From assembly GCA_910585765.1 (NCBI GenBank), contig CAJUES010000073.1:1-14841 (forward strand): DNA of 14,841 nucleotides. Direction: 5' to 3'. This DNA comes from an uncultured Lachnospiraceae bacterium. Lineage in GTDB: Bacteria > Bacillota > Clostridia > Lachnospirales > Lachnospiraceae. Each line of letters begins with the position of its first letter. The first letter of the stretch is position 1. The notes below the pieces were generated by a model that saw only the letters and a program-made list of their open reading frames with translations, was not told the origin of the DNA and did no database searches. This document shows, piece after piece, positions 1-6,553 of the stretch. The translations under genes were made by a program, and so were the position numbers.

Positions 1-23
1 TCAGACGTGTGCTCTTCCGATCT
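1..23. other. Illumina TruSeq adapter remnant at contig end
   Basis: The first 23 bases match the 3' end of the Illumina TruSeq read-2 adapter; on the minus strand they begin AGATCGGAAGAGC. Translated in the frame of the permease, this gives the residues IGRAHV followed by an artificial stop, a known adapter signature in protein databases. These bases are not genomic. They mark a contig end where untrimmed reads were assembled. Confidence 0.96.
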
Positions 24-1359
24 CGCGGAGTGACGGGATAAATCCGGCAACCATACCGATGACGACCGCAAACACGATCGCAAGCGGACTCAGCCACAGC
101 GGAATCCTGCAGATCGCACCCGATATCTCCATGTTGGCAGTCGCGTCACTTCCAGCCACCAGCCCGTTGATCACCAGGCTCAGCAGATAGCTGAACCCGA
201 CGCCGACCACACCGCCGATAAAGCCGATAAAGCCCGCCTCCATCAGAAAGAGTCCCTGTATGTTCCGTATATCACAGCCGAGCACCTTCATGACGCCGAT
301 CTCCTTCGTCCGCTCATAGATGGACATCATCATCGTGTTGGTGATACTGATCGCCGCCACCAGCATTGCCACCGCACCGATCGCGCCGAGCACCGCCTGT
401 ATCATGTTCATGCTGTCAATCTCCTGCTGGATCCACTCCACCGAGCTGTTCGCGTTATATCCCATATCGTTGATCATCTCTGTCAGTGCTGTCACATTTG
501 CCATATCGTCGACCTGGACGACCATCTCCGAGTAAAACATCTCTTTGTAGGGCTTGCCGTTTTTCCCGGTGGGCTGCCCCGGTATGGGATTCTTCTTGAA
601 AATCCGCTTCAGTTCCGCCTTCAGCGCATCCATGTCACACAGGACGCTCTGGCTGTAATTGTTGCCCCACTCCCCAAATTCGCCGTCCATCATACCGCAT
701 GCCTCTATGACATACTTCTTGGGCTGCTTGACCGGTGTCGACCCGTCCCCGGGATTTCCGCCTCCCTGCGAACCCCAGTACGCATCCTGGTCAAAGATCA
801 CGAAGATCGGATCGTTCATCAGATCGACATCCGGCATCTCGTTGTTCTCCCACCAGGGAGAAACGTTCGTCTTGTCAATGTAGAAATTCATCAGCACATT
901 ATTTCCGTAGAAAAACTGAAGCTCTGTGGACGAATCCGGCAGTTTCCCCTGCGCGATGGGAATATCCATCGTCGCAAGCTCCTCCTGCGTGACCCCGTAA
1001 ATGTCCAGATATCCCCTGTACAGCCCCACTTTCGCGATCGCGGAAAAATTCAGCTTGGGATAGACTGCCTCGACATGCTCCATGCCTTTAAGCTGCTGGA
1101 CAAACGCATCGTCAAGACGTTTTTCCTCATCCTGGCCGCTGCTGGACGAATAAAATCCTCCGGAATAAATCTGTATCTGAGTCATAGAACTGTAGTTTGA
1201 ATAGCTGTCGAGCATGCTCTGTTTCAGTCCGTTGCCAAGCGCGACCATGACGACGATCGATGTGATACCAATGACGACGCCCAACACCGTGAGCACGGTC
1301 CTGAGTTTTCGCTTCCACAGATTGGAGATACTCATGCGCAGTAAATCAAAGATTTTCAT
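24..1359 (-). CDS. MacB/FtsX-type ABC transporter permease, 3' end missing
   Basis: Integral membrane subunit of a MacB-like (type VII) ABC transporter. These proteins work by mechanotransmission or export rather than by moving substrate through the membrane core. About 445 genomic residues are present. The layout is typical: a short cytoplasmic start with the KRKLRTVLTVLGVVIG entry into TM1 (residues about 18-42), a large extracellular domain (about 45-315) containing a Gly/Pro-rich loop near GGGNPGDGSTP, then three more helices around residues 320-345, 365-395 and 420-443. The motif YERTKEIGVMKVLG after TM2 is the usual FtsX/MacB cytoplasmic loop. The ATG at 1359 overlaps the stop of the upstream CARDB gene in an ATGA, so translation is probably coupled. 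The reading frame appears to end at position 1, but that stop and the last six or seven residues come from the adapter. The true protein probably has a short further tail of the kind that follows TM4 in this family. Confidence 0.93.
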
Positions 1360-3089
1360 GATTCATCATCCCCATCCAGCAAATCCATGTCTTCCTTATG
1401 CTTCTTTGCCTTTTTCTTCTTTGAAATGACAACTGCGACGACCACGATCACAGCCACCACCGCAGCCACTATGCCGATGACAGCCACCAGCGGGATCTTC
1501 TTCTGGGCAGGCTCTTCCTCGAACGGCTCCGTGGGTACGTTTTCCATCATCCCTTCATCGAACGTCATCTCGTACACAAGGAGGTTCAGATCTTTCTCAT
1601 AGCGGGACTCATTTCCCGCCTCGTCCTCATATGTGATCACGGCTTTCACGGTCCCGCCCCCGGTGTCCGGTGCGATACCAGTCAGCATGGAGTCGACATT
1701 TCCCGTATTTCCCGGAGCGATGTTCCCAAGGTATGTGATACCGCTGTCCACAGTCTCGCTCTCATAGTTCACTTTCACGTTGAACAGTGTCGTCTTGCCA
1801 GTGTTGAAAATGCTGAACATGACATTGGACTGCTCGCCCACCGCGATCGACTCCGGCATGATCTCCGCCGCGCCTGTGTCAAGCTTTGCCTCCTGCTTGA
1901 TCGGCACCGACACATGCGCAACATCCGTCAGGTTCACCTGGTCTTCCGTGTCGTATTTCATGTTTACCGTGAGCACGTACGGTTTCTGGGAAAGGTCTGC
2001 TTTCGCCTCCATCTCGATGCTCATGTCATACGTCTCACCCGGTGCGATCCTTTCCTTGTAGACCGAGCTCGATCCCGATGTCGGCAGAAAAGCCGCGTAG
2101 GTGGCATCCGCATCTTTTCCCTCGACTGTCGCTTCCATATTAAAGAGCACATTCTCCACAGCAGTCTGCCTGGAAGTATTTTTGACGCTGACAGTCAGAT
2201 TGAAAGTCGCCCCCGCATAGACCTCACCGGGATCCGTCCTGTACCCGGTCACGATGATTCGCGGATTGGCCGCCTTTTTGTCCTCATCGTCTTCATCCTT
2301 GATCAGCTTCTTCTTGGGATCGGAACCCTTTATATTGATATATGTAGTGATGTCTGTCTCCACCAGCGCGCCATTCTGATAGTAGGTCACATGGAAAGGC
2401 AGCGGGTAACAGCCTGTGAGTACGTCGTTCCTGACATTGAAGAACCAGCCGACATCCATGCGCTTGCTGTACGCATCCACCGTATTGTCCGCAGCCTGTA
2501 TGATCTGGATCGTCTGCGCATCGTACGCCTGCCCGATGTTAAAAGGCCATTTCGTCTTGTCATTGGACACGGTCGGCGTTATCACCACATCGGTGATGTC
2601 TGTCTTTCCAAGATTGATGAAAGACAACACCACAAAAGTCTGCTCCCCGAATTTGGCATCGAGTATGGGAACCTCGTTGGAGAGCATCAGGAATTTCTCC
2701 GTTCCCGACGTATTCTCCTTGACGATCTCCAGCAGATACCCCTCGATCTCAGCCTCGTAGCTCGTCAGCTCGGACATTGTGAGCCCCGCATTTTTCATGT
2801 AAGACATGGCACTGTTATAAATCCTGTCCATGCGCTTGATCTTCTCGTCCGTCAGGTCATACAGGATCTTCAGATCGCTGTAGTAGCGGTTGAGTTCCCC
2901 GCGGATCTGATCCTTCCACGCATCCGACACATACTGGTCATAAGGCTCATCGGATGAGGAACCGCTGTCCCCGTCTCCCTCGCTGCCGCTGCCGCTCTCC
3001 CCGTAATTCACCGCGAACACTGTCGTCGCGTTTCCGCACAGTGCCAGCACCATCAGCATCAACACGACTATCCCTTTTACCTTTTTCAT
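1356..3089 (-). CDS. Membrane-anchored CARDB-like extracellular protein of the ABC transporter operon
   Basis: 577 residues. It has an N-terminal signal peptide (about 1-26, ending near TTVFA), an acidic Gly/Ser linker (28-47), a helical stretch (about 48-120, possible coiled coil), then at least three beta-rich Ig/CARDB-like segments (about 127-265, 278-405, 410-510) with the FxNxGKT-type turns seen in COG1361/CARDB proteins. A single C-terminal membrane helix (about 532-554) follows, then a Lys-rich stop-transfer and an acidic cytoplasmic tail. GGAGGAG lies 4 bases upstream of the ATG. The gene starts 27 bp after the ATPase gene and overlaps the permease start by 4 bases. By position and topology I infer that it is the extracytoplasmic partner of the transporter, replacing the membrane-fusion protein of MacAB/YknXYZ systems. 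It has no visible lipoyl or HlyD-like motif. The substrate is unknown. Confidence 0.88.
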   Translation of the reverse strand: MKKVKGIVVLMLMVLALCGNATTVFAVNYGESGSGSEGDGDSGSSSDEPYDQYVSDAWKDQIRGELNRYYSDLKILYDLTDEKIKRMDRIYNSAMSYMKNAGLTMSELTSYEAEIEGYLLEIVKENTSGTEKFLMLSNEVPILDAKFGEQTFVVLSFINLGKTDITDVVITPTVSNDKTKWPFNIGQAYDAQTIQIIQAADNTVDAYSKRMDVGWFFNVRNDVLTGCYPLPFHVTYYQNGALVETDITTYINIKGSDPKKKLIKDEDDEDKKAANPRIIVTGYRTDPGEVYAGATFNLTVSVKNTSRQTAVENVLFNMEATVEGKDADATYAAFLPTSGSSSVYKERIAPGETYDMSIEMEAKADLSQKPYVLTVNMKYDTEDQVNLTDVAHVSVPIKQEAKLDTGAAEIMPESIAVGEQSNVMFSIFNTGKTTLFNVKVNYESETVDSGITYLGNIAPGNTGNVDSMLTGIAPDTGGGTVKAVITYEDEAGNESRYEKDLNLLVYEMTFDEGMMENVPTEPFEEEPAQKKIPLVAVIGIVAAVVAVIVVVAVVISKKKKAKKHKEDMDLLDGDDES

Positions 3090-3116
3090 ATCTCTCCTCC
3101 TTCTGTCCTTTGTGCG

Positions 3117-3869
3117 CTATTCCCCTGTTTTGCCCTGTGCGGCAGATACCGCATCGGCATTTCCCGTATTGTCGACCATGTCCACGATCTTGCCATCCAC
3201 GATCCGTATGATCTTGTCCGCAAAGCCCGCCAGCGTGTTGTCATGCGTCACCATGATCAGCGTCCGCTTCTGCTCGCGCACGACATTCTGCATCAGGTTC
3301 ATGATCTCCCTCGACGTATTGGAATCCAGGTTTCCAGTCGGCTCATCCGCAAAGATGATCTCGGGATTCACGACCAGCGCCCTCGCGACGCCGACGCGCT
3401 GCTGCTGTCCGCCTGACATCTGGTTCGGTCTGTGATCCCAGTATTTGTCAAGCCCCACCATATGTACCATCCGCTTTGCCCGCTTTAGCCGCTCTCTCCT
3501 GGACACGCCCTGAAAAGTCAGCGGAAGCGCCACATTCTCCACGGCATTCATTGTCCCCATCAGATTAAAGGACTGGAAGATAAAACCGATGTGCTCTCTC
3601 CGGAACCGGACCAGCTGGTTCTCGCTCTTGGTCTCCATGTGTTCCCCGACGATGACGATCTCTCCCTTTGTCGGCTTCTCCAGACCGGCAAGCATGTTCA
3701 GCAGTGTCGATTTGCCTGAGCCGGAAGTACCAACAATGGCACAAAACTCACCGCGGTTGATGTTAAAGCTCACGCCGTTCAATGCGCGCACCCTGTTCTC
3801 ACCGATCCGATATACCTTATATAGATCCTTCACCATAATGACGGGCTTGGATTTTGCTGCCTCTGCCAT
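3117..3869 (-). CDS. ABC transporter ATP-binding protein, MacB/LolD family
   Basis: 250 residues, cytoplasmic ATPase that drives the FtsX-type permease encoded two genes downstream. All nucleotide-binding motifs are intact: Walker A GTSGSGKST (47-55), Q-loop FIFQSFN (Q99), signature SGGQQQR (152-158), Walker B IIFADEP with catalytic Glu176, D-loop GNLD (179-182) and H-loop VTHD (His209). The segment RREHIGFIFQSFNL is typical of the MacB/LolD/YknY group. The open frame extends upstream to an ATG at 3938, but the start at 3869 is chosen because AGGAGG sits 5 bases before it and the conserved domain begins soon after (VKDLYKVYRIGE). It is the first gene of a three-gene operon; the next start is 27 bp downstream. 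A poorly conserved Ala/Asp-rich tail follows residue about 225. Confidence 0.95.
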   Translation of the reverse strand: MAEAAKSKPVIMVKDLYKVYRIGENRVRALNGVSFNINRGEFCAIVGTSGSGKSTLLNMLAGLEKPTKGEIVIVGEHMETKSENQLVRFRREHIGFIFQSFNLMGTMNAVENVALPLTFQGVSRRERLKRAKRMVHMVGLDKYWDHRPNQMSGGQQQRVGVARALVVNPEIIFADEPTGNLDSNTSREIMNLMQNVVREQKRTLIMVTHDNTLAGFADKIIRIVDGKIVDMVDNTGNADAVSAAQGKTGE

Positions 3870-3874
3870 CTCAA

Positions 3875-3880
3875 CCTCCT
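3875..3880 (-). promoter_or_regulatory. Ribosome binding site that decides the ABC ATPase start
   Basis: Perfect AGGAGG on the minus strand with 5 bases to the ATG at 3869. No comparable site precedes the in-frame upstream ATG at 3938, so the shorter protein is preferred. Confidence 0.8.
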
Positions 3881-3972
3881 CTGTACCTGATCCCCTTACT
3901 TTTTTCCTGATCTGTCTCCGTCGCGCGAACTGTACCATTCAGGTTAATACAGTCCACACGCATTCCAAAGAA

Positions 3973-4001
3973 ATCATAGCACACATTATACAAAGTTGCA
4001 A
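3973..4001 (-). promoter_or_regulatory. Sigma-A-like promoter of the ABC transporter operon
   Basis: Minus strand TTGCAA (3996-4001), 17-bp spacer, TATGAT (3973-3978): 4/6 and 5/6 matches to the consensus at optimal spacing. A perfect TATAAT also lies inside the spacer (3985-3990), but its best -35 (TTTAAG) is poor; the two may overlap. The promoter sits between the terminator of the surface-protein operon and the ATPase gene. It predicts a leader of roughly 95 bases before the start at 3869. Confidence 0.6.
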
Positions 4002-4053
4002 CCCATACTTAAAAATCTGACACGAATAACCGGAAGACTTTTTTTTGCGCGCC

Positions 4054-4096
4054 GGGCACCCGTCAGCTTTTGCTGACATGCTTCCTCCGGGTGCCC
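4054..4096. repeat. Nested inverted repeat (two-part stem) downstream of an intrinsic terminator
   Basis: Outer arms GGGCACCCG (4054-4062) and CGGGTGCCC (4088-4096) pair perfectly over 9 bp. Immediately inside the left arm is a second small hairpin, TCAGC/GCTGA with a TTTT loop (4063-4076). An 8-base T run (4039-4046, plus strand) lies outside the left arm, so on the minus strand the structure is followed by A8 rather than U8. It is therefore not a standard terminator in the direction of the neighbouring genes. Its role is unknown; possibilities are a back-up terminator stem, an mRNA 3'-end protector or a small repeat element. Confidence 0.6.
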
Positions 4097-4105
4097 GTGT
4101 GCATC

Positions 4106-4138
4106 AAAAAGGCAGGGGAACTGTCCGGATCCCCTGCC
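4106..4138 (-). terminator. Intrinsic terminator of the surface-protein operon
   Basis: On the minus strand, a 9-bp GC-rich stem (GGCAGGGGA pairs with TCCCCTGCC, 4111-4119 with 4130-4138) and a 10-base loop are followed directly by TTTTT (4106-4110). It begins 19 bases after the stop of the SH3b gene at 4158. It closes the four-gene operon and separates it from the ABC transporter promoter. Confidence 0.85.
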
Positions 4139-4157
4139 CGCTGGCTCTGTCTGTACT

Positions 4158-5105
4158 TTAATACTCATAGTCCACATACTCCGTGTCCTTGCGGAGTTTT
4201 CCGTGAACGACACCGCTCCTGTACTCGCTCGTGTCATCGGCCTGATATTTGATCCCTTTCCTGTGGTCAGCCATGATATTCCGCTGGTTGTCCGTCAGGG
4301 AGTTTGGAATCTCCGCCTCCGTGATCATGATGTCCGCCACCTGCGTGACCGGCGCATACGCAAACTCACTGAACTCCGTGTAGTATGTGTTCATCAGGAT
4401 AAACTCACCTGTATCCATATCGGACGGATAGATGTCGACCGCCTTGTCATACCCTGTCCGGAACTGGAAGATCGCAAGCTGCCCCTTTAGCTCCACATCG
4501 TTGTTGAACAGGTACTGTACCGTCCTGTCCCCAAAATCATTGACCGATTCATGTTTCGACACGTTGAGGTCAATATCGCTCTTGATCTTATCCTCGTAGA
4601 GCATCTTGAAGGACACGCCGAGTTCATCGTCGATCTTTGCATACAGGATCACTTTTTTGCCCACATAGCTGTTGTAGATGTCTTTCTTGATGATCTTCTG
4701 CTTGTTCAGCGTCAGATAGACAAACTCATATCCCAGCTCCGCAGCGGTCTTCTGCGCATCCGCGATCTGATGATCCGCGTTGTTTTTGATACCGATCGCC
4801 CCCGCGGAAGTGACCGAATCCATCTTCACATAACAGATCACCCCGATGTTGATCCTGTACCAGCCGTTGGAGTACGCACCGATCACCTGCACCGGAATGT
4901 TGGCGCCTATCGTCGTGAGAACTGTTGACTTGTAATCAGGCTCTGCATAGACCACACAGTTTTCCTTTGTGTAGTACGTATCCTTCATCGCTGTATAGGT
5001 AGGTCCCTTGGCGTATGCCACCATATCCGCACTCGCTGCGGGCGCACACAGCACTGCGGCAGCCAGCATGACTGCAGCGGCTTTCATCTTAAACCCTTTT
5101 CGCAT
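4158..5105 (-). CDS. Secreted SH3b-domain protein of unknown function
   Basis: 315 residues. A signal peptide (about 1-26: basic MRKGFKMK, then an Ala/Val-rich core ending near PAASA) indicates export. Residues about 42-98 resemble a bacterial SH3 (SH3b) domain, with VVYAEPDYKSTVLTTIGANIPVQVIG and the GWYRINIG..CYVK strand pair; such domains often bind peptidoglycan or cell-wall polymers. I do not recognise residues about 105-315, which look like a mixed alpha/beta domain (VILYAKIDDELGVSFKMLYED, YLFNNDVELKGQLAIFQF). There is no C-terminal anchor. GGAGG lies 7 bases before the ATG, just 18 bp after the LRR_5 gene, so it is the last cistron of the operon and is followed by an intrinsic terminator. 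A wall-associated accessory to the LRR proteins is plausible but inferred from position only. Confidence 0.85.
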   Translation of the reverse strand: MRKGFKMKAAAVMLAAAVLCAPAASADMVAYAKGPTYTAMKDTYYTKENCVVYAEPDYKSTVLTTIGANIPVQVIGAYSNGWYRINIGVICYVKMDSVTSAGAIGIKNNADHQIADAQKTAAELGYEFVYLTLNKQKIIKKDIYNSYVGKKVILYAKIDDELGVSFKMLYEDKIKSDIDLNVSKHESVNDFGDRTVQYLFNNDVELKGQLAIFQFRTGYDKAVDIYPSDMDTGEFILMNTYYTEFSEFAYAPVTQVADIMITEAEIPNSLTDNQRNIMADHRKGIKYQADDTSEYRSGVVHGKLRKDTEYVDYEY

Positions 5106-5123
5106 CTCATAACCTCCCCGCTA

Positions 5124-6515
5124 TCAGTAATTCTCGATCTTTGTCCCCTCCGGAAACGAATTCGTCTGGTAGGAGCACTTCGAATTGACTGTTACCTCCT
5201 TGAACGCAGCGCCCGCGAACGCCGATGAGCCAATGCTGAGTGTATTCTTCGGTATGGTAACAGTCGCAAGCGCCGTACAGCCAGTAAATGCATTGTCTCC
5301 AACGCTGATCACCGACTTGGGCAGCGTCAGCTCCGTGATCCCTGTACAGCCTGAGAACGCGGATTCGGGGATCGCCTCGATCCCGGAGCGGATCTCAAGA
5401 GTCTTGATCCCGGTGCAGCCCATAAAGGCGTTGTCTATCATCGTCCGCATCGTGCCGGGAAGCCTGACGCTCTCGATCGCCGTGCAGCCCTCAAAAGCGC
5501 TCTCACCGATAAATTCCAGCTCATTGGGCCACTTTGTCAGCGCCATCGCCACACAGCCGGTAAATGCTTCCTTCTCCACCCGCTTCAACGAGGAGGGCAG
5601 TTTTGTCATCTCCATCCTGGCGCAGTTGTTAAATGCCTGCTCCTCGATCGTCTCGATATCACTCGAGAGCCTGACAGTCTTCAGATCCGTGCACTCGTTA
5701 AACGTCTTTTTGCCGATCCTGGTCACACCGTCGGGTATCGTGATCCGCGCAAGCTTTGAACAGCTGTCAAACGCGCCCTCGCCCATCTCGATCAGTCTGT
5801 CGGGCAGTGTGACGTCGACCAGAAGTTCACTGCTCTTAAACACATTTTTCCCGATCTTCTCGACGGTGTCGGGGAGCGATATCCGCACTAATGTCTTCGA
5901 GCTGGCAAATGCGGAGTCCGATATCTCCGTGACCGGCTGACCCTCTATCGTGTCAGGAACATCGAGCGTCGCCGCACTGCCGATATATTTCTTGACGACC
6001 ACATGATCCTTGTACAGCGTATACTCATACTCGCTGTTCTTCTTCTCCTCCGGCTGCACCTCTTCCGTGCTCGTGTCCTCCGACTCCGATTCTTCCTCCT
6101 CCGGATTCTCCAGGAAATAGTCATGACTGCCGTTCCTGTTTCCATCCACAGAGCCGTTTGTCCTCGGATCGCGGTCCGCCGTTCCTGTCGAGGACGCGGA
6201 ACCTGTCGCCGTTCCCTGCGTCCCTTCCGCCTCCCTTGAAGCGGCAGCTGACGACTCATCCTCAAACACCTGCATCGCCTGTGCATAATTGCCCTGTGAA
6301 TCCTCGATCAGGGACTGGATCTCAGCGGGGAACTCGCCGTCTGCCAGCATCTCCCCCTCAGTCCCGGTCTCAGTCTCTGTCTCGATCTCCGAGACAATCT
6401 CTGTCGAGGATTCCGGCTCCGCACCGATCACCCCCGTCTTATTCAGATACATACCCAGCAGGATCGCAAATGCAACCGTGCATCCGCCTACCATTCCCCA
6501 AAAAAGTTTTTCCAT
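5124..6515 (-). CDS. Membrane-tethered BspA-like LRR_5 protein with eleven regular repeats
   Basis: 463 residues. A single N-terminal hydrophobic helix (about 7-24, WGMVGGCTVAFAILLGMYL) without a clear cleavage site suggests a type II membrane anchor. Residues 33-155 are a Glu/Thr/Ser-rich stalk with an ETETETGTE tract. A capping segment (about 160-194) leads into eleven consecutive LRR_5 units of exactly 23 residues each (195-447), pattern IxxIGxxAFxGCTxLxxVxLPxx, and a short tail. LRR_5/BspA-like proteins are surface adhesin-type solenoids, several of which bind host matrix proteins; the ligand here is unknown. Start: GGAGAGG (6521-6527) is 5 bases before the ATG. The upstream LRR gene ends 38 bp away and the SH3b gene starts 18 bp downstream, consistent with one transcript. 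Confidence 0.9.
   Translation of the reverse strand: MEKLFWGMVGGCTVAFAILLGMYLNKTGVIGAEPESSTEIVSEIETETETGTEGEMLADGEFPAEIQSLIEDSQGNYAQAMQVFEDESSAAASREAEGTQGTATGSASSTGTADRDPRTNGSVDGNRNGSHDYFLENPEEEESESEDTSTEEVQPEEKKNSEYEYTLYKDHVVVKKYIGSAATLDVPDTIEGQPVTEISDSAFASSKTLVRISLPDTVEKIGKNVFKSSELLVDVTLPDRLIEMGEGAFDSCSKLARITIPDGVTRIGKKTFNECTDLKTVRLSSDIETIEEQAFNNCARMEMTKLPSSLKRVEKEAFTGCVAMALTKWPNELEFIGESAFEGCTAIESVRLPGTMRTMIDNAFMGCTGIKTLEIRSGIEAIPESAFSGCTGITELTLPKSVISVGDNAFTGCTALATVTIPKNTLSIGSSAFAGAAFKEVTVNSKCSYQTNSFPEGTKIENY
5175..5933 (-). repeat. Eleven tandem 69-bp units encoding LRR_5 repeats
   Basis: The segment is a strict 69-bp (23-codon) periodic array within the LRR gene. At protein level every unit is 23 residues long with no insertion or deletion; the Phe of the AF dipeptide is invariant, and six of the first ten units keep the Gly-Cys step. 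The last unit (TLSIGSSAFAGAAFKEV) has lost the Cys. At DNA level the units are divergent, so the array looks old rather than recently amplified. Confidence 0.9.
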
Positions 6516-6553
6516 TCTGTCCTCTCCGGTTTAAAACTCATTTCTTTTATATT

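Noticed and set aside
1914..2957. Long plus-strand open frame of 347 codons
   Set aside because: It lies wholly antisense to the CARDB gene, encodes an Arg/His/Ile-rich sequence with no domain, and reflects codon bias of the real gene.
3870..3938. Upstream in-frame start for the ABC ATPase
   Set aside because: The 23-residue extension is basic and not typical of the family, and the strong AGGAGG precedes the inner ATG at 3869.
3986..4252. Small open frames on both strands over the terminator region
   Set aside because: They overlap the terminator, the nested hairpin and the SH3b gene's 3' end, and lack ribosome binding sites.
5175..5933. 69-bp periodicity as a non-coding satellite or CRISPR
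   Set aside because: The period is exactly the 23-residue LRR_5 unit and the DNA units are diverged at synonymous sites.
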